From NCBI GenBank assembly GCA_000961575.1, contig LADP01000024.1, forward strand, positions 62,001 to 126,000: a DNA stretch of 64,000 nucleotides, given 5' to 3'. The translations under genes were made by a program, and so were the position numbers. Below the pieces are notes generated by a model. That model was given only the letters and a program-made list of their open reading frames with translations, ran no database searches and had not been told where the DNA came from. Positions 26,441 through 34,842 of this stretch are shown here, piece by piece (position 1 is the stretch's first letter; the number at the start of each line of letters is the position of its first letter). The DNA is from Peptococcaceae bacterium BRH_c8a. GTDB lineage: Bacteria; Bacillota; Desulfotomaculia; Desulfotomaculales; Desulfallaceae.

Positions 26441-27124
26441 ATGATCATTGAAACCGGTGCGCTTCTGGCCATGCGTTGCCCAGAATGCGGCAAACTAGAT
26501 TATCATAAACTTTCAAGATTCGAATTTGGCCTGCGTAAAAAGGTGGAAGTAGCCTGTAAATGCGGGTTTATTAAGCTTGTTGTAAATACCAAGGATCGCA
26601 AGGATTACATGCTACAGGTGCCGTGTGTAGTTTGCGAGTCCAAACATATGCGTTCTATTAGCAGCAGAAGATTTTGGTCAGATGATGTTAACTACCTGTT
26701 TTGTCAAGAAACCGGCCTGGAACTGGGTTACCTGGGTCCAGAGGAAGAGGTCCGGGAATTGGCCGAAGCCCAGGAAGAGAGTATTGAGTCCCTGGCTACC
26801 GAATTCGAAGGTGAGGACAGGTATTTTAATAACTCCGAAATCATGTACGAGGTGCTTAACCGTCTGCATGACATTGCCGAGCAGGGAGCCCTTTACTGTC
26901 AGTGCGGCAACCTGGATGTTGAAGTGGACATATTCCCTGACCGGTTAGAACTGCACTGCAAGGAATGCGACAGTATAAATATTATTTATGCTGAGACTGA
27001 AGATGACCTTAGAGTGATTAAAGATGTAGAAACCATTGAGCTTACCCGCAACGGATTTGGGTACCTGGACAGCCTGGCCAACATGGACAAGACAGGCAAA
27101 AAAACCAAGCGGAAACGGAAATAA
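26441..27124 (+). CDS. Zinc-ribbon protein of unknown function
   Basis: The protein has 227 residues. Three cysteine sites occur: CPECGKLDYH (residue 12) with CKCG (about 44), CVVC (about 65), and CQCG (about 151) with CKEC (about 172). These give two likely zinc ribbons at either end. The middle is acidic and helical (GPEEEVRELAEAQEESIESLATE), and the C-terminus is strongly basic (KTGKKTKRKRK), which could contact nucleic acid. I recognise no named family. It sits between spo0F and fba behind a promoter with a 0A-like box. Confidence 0.7.
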   Translation: MIIETGALLAMRCPECGKLDYHKLSRFEFGLRKKVEVACKCGFIKLVVNTKDRKDYMLQVPCVVCESKHMRSISSRRFWSDDVNYLFCQETGLELGYLGPEEEVRELAEAQEESIESLATEFEGEDRYFNNSEIMYEVLNRLHDIAEQGALYCQCGNLDVEVDIFPDRLELHCKECDSINIIYAETEDDLRVIKDVETIELTRNGFGYLDSLANMDKTGKKTKRKRK

Positions 27125-27132
27125 ATTAGGGG

Positions 27133-27163
27133 TACACCCTGTATAATGGGTGTATAATATTTT
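27133..27163 (+). terminator. Probable terminator
   Basis: Stem TACACCC (27133-27139) / GGGTGTA (27148-27154) is followed by TAATATTTTA. Two TATAAT sequences lie in and after it, so it could also hold the fba promoter. Confidence 0.5.
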
Positions 27164-27198
27164 ATAAAGTATATCCAAATCAAGGAGGATTCGGGTAA

Positions 27199-28053
27199 AT
27201 GGGTTTGGTTCCGATCAGCGACTTGCTCAAAGATGCTGAGGCTGGCGGGTATGCCGTTGGCGCGTTCAATTGCAATAACATGGAGATAGTGCAGGCCATT
27301 GCTGCTGCAGCACAGGCGGAACGGTCGCCCGTGATTATGCAGGCCAGCCAAGGTGCTATAAAGTACGCCGGTATTGAGTATATCACTGCCATGGCCAATG
27401 TGGCCGCATCTATGGTGGATGTACCGGTGGCACTGCACCTGGATCACGGCACCAGTTTCGACCAGGTGATGCGCTGTATCAGGTCTGGTTTTTCTGCTGT
27501 TATGATTGATGGTTCCAAGTTGACTCTGGACGACAACATTGCCCTGACCAGACAGGTAGTGGCGGCGGCCCGGCCGGTGGGGGTATCCGTAGAAGCTGAA
27601 CTGGGTAAAATAGGCGGTACCGAGGACGATATTCATGTGGATGACGCCGACGCTTTTTTCACCGACCCGGAAGAAGCCAGGCGGTTTGTTGAAGAAACCG
27701 ACGTAGATGCCCTGGCCATTGCCATTGGCACTGCCCACGGTCAGTATAAGGGTGAACCTAAGCTTGATTTCGCCCGGTTGGAAAAAATTCGTTCCCTGGT
27801 AAGCATCCCCATCGTATTGCATGGTTCTTCCGGTGTGCCGGACGAAGCGGTGCGGGAGGCTATTCGCCTGGGGGTGCGTAAGGTGAACATTGACACCAAC
27901 ATCCGTGAAGCTTTTGTGGACGGTTGCCGGCGGGTAGTAGCAAACAGCCCCGACGAAATAGATCCCCGCAAAATCCTGGGCCCGGCCCGGGAAGCAGCGG
28001 TAGCACTAATCAGAGAAAAAATCCGGGTTTTCGGCAGTTCCGGCAGGGCGTAA
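27199..28053 (+). CDS. fba: Class II fructose-bisphosphate aldolase
   Basis: The 284-residue zinc enzyme of glycolysis/gluconeogenesis has the zinc and catalytic motif ALHLDHGTS (about residues 79-87), EAELGKIGGTEDD, the zinc His in AIGTAHGQY, and the phosphate-binding HGSSGVPD and KVNIDTNIREA. The length and N-terminus (SDLLKDAEAGGYAVGAFNCN) match Bacillus FbaA. ATG follows CAAGGAGGATT. A 64-bp perfect palindrome begins two bases after its stop. Confidence 0.96.
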   Translation: MGLVPISDLLKDAEAGGYAVGAFNCNNMEIVQAIAAAAQAERSPVIMQASQGAIKYAGIEYITAMANVAASMVDVPVALHLDHGTSFDQVMRCIRSGFSAVMIDGSKLTLDDNIALTRQVVAAARPVGVSVEAELGKIGGTEDDIHVDDADAFFTDPEEARRFVEETDVDALAIAIGTAHGQYKGEPKLDFARLEKIRSLVSIPIVLHGSSGVPDEAVREAIRLGVRKVNIDTNIREAFVDGCRRVVANSPDEIDPRKILGPAREAAVALIREKIRVFGSSGRA

Positions 28054-28054
28054 G

Positions 28055-28118
28055 GGAAGCAAGGGGACGGTTCTCCTGCTTCCTCATGAGGAAGCAGGAG
28101 AACCGTCCCCTTGCTTCC
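28055..28118. repeat. 64-bp perfect palindrome after fba
   Basis: The left arm 28055-28086 (GGAAGCAAGGGGACGG, then TTCTCCTGCTTCCTCA) and the right arm 28087-28118 are exact reverse complements, with the turn at CCTCA|TGAGG. The RNA would fold into a 30-bp hairpin. There is no T run, so it is more a repeat or mRNA end-protector than an intrinsic terminator. Confidence 0.9.
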
Positions 28119-28123
28119 AAACA

Positions 28124-28160
28124 CAACTTGCAACAAAATCAACTTGCAACACCTGGCACC
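28124..28160. repeat. Family A (REP) unit upstream of transaldolase
   Basis: This 37-bp copy equals the right end of the RAYT element except for one base in the middle (CAACAAAATC for CAACAAAATT). Confidence 0.88.
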
Positions 28161-28172
28161 CTGTAATATAAT
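28144..28172 (+). promoter_or_regulatory. Promoter of tal, -35 supplied by a REP
   Basis: TTGCAA (28144-28149), inside the REP, and a perfect TATAAT (28167-28172), just outside, are 17 bases apart. The tal start is 37 bases further on. Confidence 0.55.
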
Positions 28173-28208
28173 GTAATAAGTGGTTTATCTTTCCCGGAGG
28201 TGTTAGCG

Positions 28209-28856
28209 ATTAAACTGTTTATTGATACCGCCAATGTTAAGGAGATTAAGGACGCTGCCGAACTGGGTGTAATAAGTGGCGTCACCACCAACCCGTCTCT
28301 GATAGCCCGGGAGGGCCGTGATTTCGTTGAAGTAGTCCGTGAAATCACCACCATTATAGATGGCCCGATTAGTGCCGAAGCGGTCAGTATTGAAGCCGTG
28401 CCCATGATTGAGGAGGCCAGGGTGCTGGCTGCTATTCATGAGAATATTGTGGTCAAAATACCTATGACGGCAGAAGGGCTAAAAGCGGTGAAGGTTTTAT
28501 CCCAGGAAGGAATCAAAACCAATGTTACCCTGATATTTTCTGCTAATCAGGCCCTTTTGGCCGCCCTGGCGGGCGCTACTTACGTAAGCCCCTTTGTAGG
28601 TCGCCTGGATGATGCCGGTCAAGAAGGCATGACTTTGATAGATGAAATAGTCTCCGTATTTGACCTGCATCAACTGGATGCGCAAATAATATCCGCCAGT
28701 ATCAGGCACCCGCTGCATGTAACCCAATCCGCCCTTGCAGGTGCGCATATCGCCACTATTCCCTACAAAGTACTAATGCAGATGATTAACCACCCTCTCA
28801 CCGACCTGGGCATCGAAAAGTTTCTAGCTGATTGGGCCAAAGTGCCCAAGAGTTAA
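28209..28856 (+). CDS. tal: Transaldolase (TalC/MipB type)
   Basis: The 215-residue short transaldolase of the pentose phosphate pathway has the Schiff-base Lys in NIVVKIPMT and the motifs [21 protein letters not shown] and [11 protein letters not shown]. The start is ATT 28209: the protein then begins (M)KLFIDTANV, the universal beginning of this family, 8 bases after GGAGG (28196-28200). The only other in-frame start, GTG 28200, is part of the ribosome site. It is followed by the DUF2062 gene after 15 bases. Its location after fba matches Bacillus (ywjH). Confidence 0.95.
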   Translation: MKLFIDTANVKEIKDAAELGVISGVTTNPSLIAREGRDFVEVVREITTIIDGPISAEAVSIEAVPMIEEARVLAAIHENIVVKIPMTAEGLKAVKVLSQEGIKTNVTLIFSANQALLAALAGATYVSPFVGRLDDAGQEGMTLIDEIVSVFDLHQLDAQIISASIRHPLHVTQSALAGAHIATIPYKVLMQMINHPLTDLGIEKFLADWAKVPKS

Positions 28857-28871
28857 GGAGGACATGCATAA

Positions 28872-29342
28872 TTGAATCTAGTAGGGCGCCTGAAAAATCA
28901 TTGCAGCCGTGTAATGGACATTCCGGATGCGCCCCAAAAAATAGCCCGGGGTGCAGCGATTGGGCTGGCCCTGGATTTCTTGCCCCTTCCTTTAATCAGT
29001 ATTCCCATTGCCTATCTAATTGCCAGACTGGCAGGCGGCAACGGACTTGCCGCTGCCCTGACGGCCGCCCTTTTTAAACTGGCGGTACCTTTTTTCTACG
29101 TCTTGAACATGGTCACAGGTGGCTTAATGCTGGGTTACAATGATTTTGACAGCGTTGAGCAGGTGGCGGAGGTTTTCTCCCAAACCCAGGTCGGTTGGCT
29201 GGTAAAGTTTACCCTTCTTGGCTATCCCTTTATGCTCGGGGCGTTTCTTAATGCAGCCCTGGTTCTTGCTATCGTTTACATGGTTCTCCTCAAAGTGCTT
29301 CTGTTAAGGCAAAAACGCCGGCAAACCACTAAACAGGTATGA
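28872..29342 (+). CDS. DUF2062 membrane protein
   Basis: The protein has 156 residues and starts at TTG after AAGGAGG. Three hydrophobic segments (about residues 28-46, 52-75, 112-140) and the motif DIPDAPQKIARGAAIGLALDFLPLP are typical of DUF2062, small membrane proteins found beside glycosyltransferases or alone. The role is unknown. The C-terminus is basic (LRQKRRQTTKQV). It fills the place held by murA/glpX between tal and rho in Bacillus. Confidence 0.82.
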   Translation: MNLVGRLKNHCSRVMDIPDAPQKIARGAAIGLALDFLPLPLISIPIAYLIARLAGGNGLAAALTAALFKLAVPFFYVLNMVTGGLMLGYNDFDSVEQVAEVFSQTQVGWLVKFTLLGYPFMLGAFLNAALVLAIVYMVLLKVLLLRQKRRQTTKQV

Positions 29343-29400
29343 ACCCGCAAGGCCATGGCAATAAATCTAATACAATTAATTGTCAAAAGGGGGTTAACCC

Positions 29401-30687
29401 TTGAACCATACGGACTTAGAAAGTAAAACGCTGGCTGAGCTTTATGCCATGGCCAAAGAATTGGACTTGACCGGGTATTCGAGGCTGCGTAAAAAGGAAC
29501 TTGTGGCGGAGATAATCAGAGCTCAGGCCGAAAAGAGTGGGCTGCAGATCTCAAGCGGTGTGCTGGAGATCCTGCCGGACGGTTACGGTTTTTTAAGACC
29601 TTATCACTTTTTGCCCAGTTACGATGATATTTATGTTTCATCGTCCCAGATCAGGCGGTTTGACCTGCGTAGCGGAGACCTGGTGGCCGGGCAGGTGCGC
29701 AAACCCAAGGACAGCGAACGCTACTCGGCATTGCTGCGCGTGGAAAAGGTAAACGGTACCAACCCGGATGATTCTCCCAAGAGGCTGCACTTCGAAGGAT
29801 TTACTCCCCTGTTTCCCCAAGAGCGAATTTCTCTGGAAACCGATAAGGATAAATTGGCCGCCCGGATCATAGACCTTATTTCACCGATCGGCAAAGGCCA
29901 GCGGGGTTTGATAGTGTCCCCACCCAAAGCTGGTAAAACATTATTACTAAAGGCCATTGCCAATAGTATTTCTGTTAACCATCCTGAAATCAGCCTGATT
30001 GTGCTGTTGATTGACGAGCGGCCGGAAGAGGTTACCGATATGGAAAGGTCGGTTAACGGCACAGTAATCAGTTCTACATTCGACGAACCGCCGGAAAACC
30101 ACGTCCGGGTGGCGGACATGGTGCTGGAACGAGCCAAGCGACTGGTGGAACACGGCCGGGACGTGGTCATTCTTATGGACAGCATTACCCGACTAGCCAG
30201 GGCACATAACCTGGTGGTGCCTCCCAGCGGACGCACTTTGAGCGGCGGTGTTGACCCGTCATCTCTGCACAAGCCCAAACGCTTTTTTGGTGCCGCCCGC
30301 AACCTGGAAGAAGGGGGTTCGCTCACCATTCTGGCTACTGCCCTGGTGGAAACCGGCAGTCGAATGGACGATGTTATATTTGAGGAATTCAAGGGCACCG
30401 GTAACATGGAATTAATCCTGGATCGGCGCTTGGCCGAACGAAGGTTATTCCCCGCAGTAGATGTGTCGCGTTCCGGCACCAGGCGTGAAGACTTGCTCCT
30501 TAGCAAGGATGAGATGGAAGTCAACTGGTACTTCCGGCGGGCCACCACAAATATGCATTCAGCAGAAGCGCTGGAGTACATGCTGGAAAGGCTGAAAAAA
30601 ACCCGTTCCAATGCGGAATTGGTTACGGCCTATCAGAATATCAAACGCAGTAATGGCAACAAACATCAACAAGCCGATTTACCTTAA
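29401..30687 (+). CDS. rho: Transcription termination factor Rho
   Basis: The 428-residue hexameric RNA helicase starts at TTG after AAGGGGG. The Rho_N SAP-like helix pair is at residues 4-45 ([29 protein letters not shown]). The cold-shock RNA-binding domain with GYGFLRP is at 50-120. The RecA-like core has Walker [13 protein letters not shown], Walker [15 protein letters not shown], and the Q/R-loops with [22 protein letters not shown] terminator follows. Confidence 0.97.
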   Translation: MNHTDLESKTLAELYAMAKELDLTGYSRLRKKELVAEIIRAQAEKSGLQISSGVLEILPDGYGFLRPYHFLPSYDDIYVSSSQIRRFDLRSGDLVAGQVRKPKDSERYSALLRVEKVNGTNPDDSPKRLHFEGFTPLFPQERISLETDKDKLAARIIDLISPIGKGQRGLIVSPPKAGKTLLLKAIANSISVNHPEISLIVLLIDERPEEVTDMERSVNGTVISSTFDEPPENHVRVADMVLERAKRLVEHGRDVVILMDSITRLARAHNLVVPPSGRTLSGGVDPSSLHKPKRFFGAARNLEEGGSLTILATALVETGSRMDDVIFEEFKGTGNMELILDRRLAERRLFPAVDVSRSGTRREDLLLSKDEMEVNWYFRRATTNMHSAEALEYMLERLKKTRSNAELVTAYQNIKRSNGNKHQQADLP

Positions 30688-30706
30688 AGCATACTAAATC
30701 AAACAG

Positions 30707-30752
30707 GACAGGCCTGCGGTTCGCTCTGTGAACCGAGGCCTGTCTTTTTTTT
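30707..30752 (+). terminator. Intrinsic terminator after rho
   Basis: Stem GACAGGCCT (30707-30715) / AGGCCTGTC (30736-30744), extended inside by CGGTT/AACCG, then a run of eight Ts. Confidence 0.93.
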
Positions 30753-30861
30753 CGCATTATGAATTTTTGGGTAGTAATGGTTCCGGAGGTATATTAATAG
30801 CCCCGGGCGGGTATAATTTAAGGTGGAATGCCTTGTTTAATAATGGCAGAGGTGGAAAATT

Positions 30862-31797
30862 ATGAACTTTACAAAATTAACATTTAAAAATCGGTTTAAG
30901 CCGGCCCTAAGTAAGATAATCTGTTTTTCAGTGGCAATGTTGCTTCTAACAAGTTGGGCACTGGCTGAACCATACCCGGTTCAGGCCAGGTTGGATGAAC
31001 TGGTTAGGGTTGATGCCCCGTATCCAGCCCCACCCGCTAAAGAGCCGCAATTAGAATCCGGCAGGTCGGTGGCAGAAGCGTCCACCCGGGTGTATATCGT
31101 GCGCCAGGGTGATACCCTGGGCGCTATTGCACGGCGGTATGGCTTCAGTGAAGAAAAACTGGCTCAGTCGAATCACTTGCGAGACAGCAACCATATCTTC
31201 GAGGGACAAGCTTTGATGATCCCGGGCACCGTACTGCAATACCGCGTTAGCGGCGGTGAAACCCTTAGTGCTATCGCGCATAAATTTGGTGTAAATAGTA
31301 TAGAATTAGCCCGCATGAACGGACTAACCGACCCGGATCACCTGCGGGAAGGACAGCAATTATCTATTCCTGCAGGACAAGGCGGGGGTAGTCTGCAAGT
31401 TTCACGGGCCTTACCGCTGGATCAACTTATTTGGCCGGTACAGGGCTGGATTAGTTCCCATTACGGTATGCGTGACGGTGCCATGCACGAGGGTATTGAT
31501 ATAGCCGCCGACCAGGGTCAGCCAGTCAGGGCAGTAAAAGACGGCCGGGTGGTGTTTGCCGGTCCTCGGGGTACCTATGGTGAAACTGTGATTATCGACC
31601 ATGGCAACGGTCTGCGCACCCTTTATGCGCATAATTACCGCCTACTGGTGAGCGAGGGGCAGCGAGTGCTGGCCGGGCAGTCCATTGCCCGAGTTGGCAG
31701 TACCGGCCGGTCTACCGGTCCACACCTGCACCTGGAAGTGCTATTAAACGGTGTGCCCTTTGACCCGCTGCTCTGCCTGCAGCGCACCTACGCCTGA
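30862..31797 (+). CDS. Secreted LysM / peptidase M23 (LytM) endopeptidase
   Basis: The protein has 311 residues. The signal peptide (FSVAMLLLTSWALA) is cleaved near residue 35. Two LysM domains lie at about 76-122 (VYIVRQGDTLGAIARRYGFS) and 125-170 (YRVSGGETLSAIAHKFGVN). The M23 domain (about 195-300) has zinc ligands in HEGIDIAAD and HLHLE, so it should be an active peptidoglycan endopeptidase. It acts in the cell wall, either in growth or sporulation. ATG follows GAGGTGG. It stands alone between two terminators. Confidence 0.92.
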   Translation: MNFTKLTFKNRFKPALSKIICFSVAMLLLTSWALAEPYPVQARLDELVRVDAPYPAPPAKEPQLESGRSVAEASTRVYIVRQGDTLGAIARRYGFSEEKLAQSNHLRDSNHIFEGQALMIPGTVLQYRVSGGETLSAIAHKFGVNSIELARMNGLTDPDHLREGQQLSIPAGQGGGSLQVSRALPLDQLIWPVQGWISSHYGMRDGAMHEGIDIAADQGQPVRAVKDGRVVFAGPRGTYGETVIIDHGNGLRTLYAHNYRLLVSEGQRVLAGQSIARVGSTGRSTGPHLHLEVLLNGVPFDPLLCLQRTYA

Positions 31798-31866
31798 CAC
31801 GAGCAATGATGTCCTATTTGGCGTAATTTAAAAACAACCAGTGTCCCGGTTAGCCGTGGCGCTGAA

Positions 31867-31896
31867 GACGGGGCCTAAAAAACCCTGTCTTTTTTA
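31867..31896 (+). terminator. Intrinsic terminator
   Basis: Stem GACGGGG (31867-31873) / CCCTGTC (31883-31889), with one G-T pair, then TTTTTTA. Confidence 0.75.
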
Positions 31897-32039
31897 TGCA
31901 ATAAGCGTTCAAGTCAAGACCGTCCCCAACTTGAATAGTGGTGTGCTTTTGATTACTGTGATGCAAAGTTGAGAGCACAATGATAAAATAGATTAATCAT
32001 CACCAGGCTAACACCTTGGTATTTGGAGTGTTGCTAACA

Positions 32040-33284
32040 GTGTACAGATCACTGTATGCCGACGGACAGGGGCGTATGTTCGATTTCGCCATGGGGGCGG
32101 TGGGACGCACCGGGGATCGGTTGGTAGAAATATTAGACGAGGATGTTACTCCGCTGCCTCAGGGGGCTTCGCTGGTTTTATTGCCCGGTAGTACTCCGGT
32201 GGGCATAACCGGCAATGGGGCATTTAAACTGCTGGAACAGGCGCCCGCAGGCGGCCCGGCCCGGGCTGTTGGGGCACTGCTGCCCCAGGGGTACACCCGC
32301 ACCCTGCTGCCCGGTTACCGCCGGCAGGAAACCCGACCGCTACCCCTGATGGGCTATGCAGCGGTGGCTTGGCGAGAAGGCAAGGTTTATGTCGCCGCCG
32401 TCCGCACTGATAACCCCGACCCCTGGGATCCCGGGCATTACAACTCGGAAGATCTTAATATATTAGTCCGGGAACGCCTGGAGTCAGCGCCGAAGAATCG
32501 CCTTCTAAGGCATCTGGCCCACTGTGCCCTGGATTACAGTTGTTATACTGCCCAGAATGTTTTTTATACCCGCTGGGAAGGGGGGCTGCCCATTTCACCA
32601 ACGTGCAATGCGCGCTGTCTGGGCTGCATATCACTACAGCCGGCCGAGTGTTGCCCTTCCCCCCAGTCCCGTTTGGATTTTCGCCCTACCCTGGAAGAGG
32701 CCGTTGAGGTGGCCAGGTATCACCTGCGGCACGCCCCCGAAGGCATAATCAGCTTTGGCCAGGGTTGCGAGGGGGAACCCGCGCTGGCAGCGGAGAAGAT
32801 AGCCGCGGTGATTAAAACGGTGCGCCAGGAAACTGGCCAAGGCACCATCAATATGAACAGTAACGCCGGGTATACCCGGGGTATTGAAAATATTTGTGCC
32901 GCCGGACTTGATTCTCTGCGGGTAAGTATAATCAGCGCCCGAGAAGATGTTTACAACGCCTACTACCGCCCCCGGGATTACCGCCTGGCAGATGTGGCCC
33001 GGTCCGTCAGGTCGGCCCGGAAGCGGGGCGTATATGTCTCTTTAAACTTGCTGGTATTGCCGGGTTTGAACGACCTGGACACCGAGCTGCAAGCACTAAC
33101 GAAATTTATTACACAAAATGATGTTAACCAGGTGCAATTGCGCAACCTGAACATCGACCCGGAATATTTTTGGAACCACATTAGCGCAGAGGGAGAAATA
33201 CTGGGTATTTCGCGTTTTGTTGGTGAGCTGAAGAATATACAGGGACTGGCGGTGGGTAATTTCACCAAACCGGTGGGAAAATGA
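32040..33284 (+). CDS. Radical SAM protein of unknown substrate
   Basis: The protein has about 414 residues from GTG 32040, 11 bases after TTTGGAG. In-frame TTG codons at 32016 and 32031 are alternatives. The N-terminal ~175 residues have no known domain but include a Pro-rich beta-like region. The radical SAM motif CNARCLGC (C-x3-C-x2-C) follows in ISPTCNARCLGCISLQ, then SFGQGCEGEPAL, MNSNAGY and LDSLRVSI strands of the TIM barrel. Extra Cys residues (AHCALDYSCY, ECC) could bind a second cluster. It stands between rho and rpmE. Confidence 0.82.
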   Translation: MYRSLYADGQGRMFDFAMGAVGRTGDRLVEILDEDVTPLPQGASLVLLPGSTPVGITGNGAFKLLEQAPAGGPARAVGALLPQGYTRTLLPGYRRQETRPLPLMGYAAVAWREGKVYVAAVRTDNPDPWDPGHYNSEDLNILVRERLESAPKNRLLRHLAHCALDYSCYTAQNVFYTRWEGGLPISPTCNARCLGCISLQPAECCPSPQSRLDFRPTLEEAVEVARYHLRHAPEGIISFGQGCEGEPALAAEKIAAVIKTVRQETGQGTINMNSNAGYTRGIENICAAGLDSLRVSIISAREDVYNAYYRPRDYRLADVARSVRSARKRGVYVSLNLLVLPGLNDLDTELQALTKFITQNDVNQVQLRNLNIDPEYFWNHISAEGEILGISRFVGELKNIQGLAVGNFTKPVGK

Positions 33285-33302
33285 TTACGCCTATATTAAT
33301 TC

Positions 33303-33331
33303 TTGCCTGTAAAAAACCGTTATGCTATAAT
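33303..33331 (+). promoter_or_regulatory. rpmE promoter
   Basis: TTGCCT (33303-33308) and a perfect TATAAT (33326-33331) are 17 bases apart, about 75 bases before the rpmE start. I see no Zur-type operator. Confidence 0.7.
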
Positions 33332-33407
33332 ATTTAAGTGTCTATGCCAAAAAACCAAGGCGTGACCTGTATTTTATACACGCTTAAATAGGAAAGAGGT
33401 GAACCCC

Positions 33408-33608
33408 ATGAAGGAAAAAATTCATCCCCAATACCACGAGACCAAAGTGTCTTGTGTGTGCGGTGAAAGCTTCGTCACCAGTTCCACAAAAAAAGAACTT
33501 AAAGTAGAGATTTGTTCCAAGTGTCACCCATTTTATACCGGTTCCCAGCGTAGTATAGAAACCGGCGGCCGGGCAGAGAAATTCCGCAAGAAATACGGCA
33601 TGAAGTAA
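33408..33608 (+). CDS. rpmE: Ribosomal protein L31 (zinc-binding type)
   Basis: The protein has 66 residues and starts [19 protein letters not shown] at ATG 33408, 9 bases after AAAGAGGTG. It keeps the zinc-ligand cysteines (CVCG ... CSKCHPF), marking it as the C+ form used when zinc is plentiful. The downstream order rpmE-prfA-prmC is conserved in Bacillus. Confidence 0.96.
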   Translation: MKEKIHPQYHETKVSCVCGESFVTSSTKKELKVEICSKCHPFYTGSQRSIETGGRAEKFRKKYGMK

Positions 33609-33629
33609 ATTTTTGCAATAAGCTGGATG

Positions 33630-33657
33630 GCAGGGCGGGCGCTCTGCTTTTATTTTA
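33630..33657 (+). terminator. Probable terminator after rpmE
   Basis: GCAGGGCG and GCTCTGC pair with one wobble around a very small loop, and TTTTATTTTA follows. Confidence 0.55.
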
Positions 33658-33686
33658 TGCTTGGAAAATGGTAAGTTTAATTATGC

Positions 33687-33738
33687 CCCCACAATTTAGG
33701 TCTGGCGGCCAGGCCGTCATCTAAGGGGTTATGTGGGG
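33687..33738 (+). ncRNA. Candidate structured leader before prfA
   Basis: Arms CCCCACA (33687-33693) and TGTGGGG (33732-33738) pair exactly, enclosing TTAG/CTAA and a GGCC-rich inner hairpin. It lies 30 bases upstream of the prfA start. The role is unknown; a cis-regulatory leader is a guess. Confidence 0.35.
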
Positions 33739-33770
33739 TACCGTGCGCAAGGGCGACAGGGGTGAAGTCG

Positions 33771-34838
33771 GTGTTAGATAAACTGGATCGGTTGGAAAGA
33801 AAATATGACGAACTAAGCGAAATGATTGGCGATCCCGAAGTTATGGGCGATCAGGTTCGTTGGCAGCAGTACGTCAAATCTCACTCGGATATTAGTGAAG
33901 TAGTGGGTGTTTACCGCGATTATAAAAAAACGTCGGCTGAACTGGCGGACGTTAAGCAGATGCTGCAGGACAAACTGGACTCCGAAATGCATGATTTGTT
34001 TGAACTGGAAGCAGATGAGCTGACGGAGCAAAAGGAACAGTTGGAGCAAAAGCTGAAGTTTTTACTGTTGCCTAAAGATCCCAAAGACGATAAAAACGTA
34101 ATTATGGAGATCCGGGCCGGCACAGGTGGAGAAGAGGCGGCCTTGTTCGCATCAGACTTGTTTCGGATGTATACCCGGTTTGCAGAAATTAAGGGCTGGC
34201 GTACCGAAATTTTGGAATCAAATTTAACTGACTTGGGCGGTGTAAAGGAAGTTGTTTTTCTAATCGAGGGACGCGGCGCATACAGCCAACTGAAATTTGA
34301 AAGTGGCGTGCACCGTGTGCAGCGGGTACCCTCTACCGAATCCGGCGGACGCATTCACACCTCTGCTGCTACGGTGGCGGTGCTGCCCGAGGCCGAGGAT
34401 GTAGAGGTGGACATCAACCCCAACGAACTTCGGGTCGATGTATTTTGTTCCACCGGTCCGGGCGGGCAATCGGTTAACACAACCCAGTCGGCGGTACGCA
34501 TTACCCACTTGCCCTCGGGTATCGTGGTGTCCTGCCAGGATGAAAAGTCACAGCACAAGAACAAGGATAAGGCCATGCGCGTAATGCGGGCCCGTCTTTT
34601 GGATCAGGCCCAGCATGAACAACAGCAGGAAATGGCCAGTGCCCGCAAATCACAGGTGGGCTCTGGTGATCGCAGCGAACGGATCCGCACCTACAACTTC
34701 CCGCAGAACCGGGTTACCGACCACCGCATCGGCCTGACCCTGCACCGATTGCAGGATGTTTTAATGGGCAACCTGCAGGAAGTGGTGGACACACTAAACA
34801 CCACCGACCAGGCGGACCGGCTGCAGCAGGTGGACTAA
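33771..34838 (+). CDS. prfA: Peptide chain release factor 1
   Basis: The 355-residue factor reads UAA and UAG. GTG 33771 gives the standard beginning [14 protein letters not shown], 6 bases after AGGGGTG. The GGQ tripeptide that triggers peptide release is in [15 protein letters not shown], and the codon-recognition PxT equivalent is in [16 protein letters not shown]. The methylation target Gln in GGQ is the substrate of PrmC, encoded 4 bases downstream. Confidence 0.96.
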   Translation: MLDKLDRLERKYDELSEMIGDPEVMGDQVRWQQYVKSHSDISEVVGVYRDYKKTSAELADVKQMLQDKLDSEMHDLFELEADELTEQKEQLEQKLKFLLLPKDPKDDKNVIMEIRAGTGGEEAALFASDLFRMYTRFAEIKGWRTEILESNLTDLGGVKEVVFLIEGRGAYSQLKFESGVHRVQRVPSTESGGRIHTSAATVAVLPEAEDVEVDINPNELRVDVFCSTGPGGQSVNTTQSAVRITHLPSGIVVSCQDEKSQHKNKDKAMRVMRARLLDQAQHEQQQEMASARKSQVGSGDRSERIRTYNFPQNRVTDHRIGLTLHRLQDVLMGNLQEVVDTLNTTDQADRLQQVD

Positions 34839-34842
34839 AACA

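Noticed and set aside
29721-30611. 296-codon open frame on the minus strand over rho
   Set aside because: Antisense shadow with low-complexity Ser/Arg-rich translation; rho is unambiguous.
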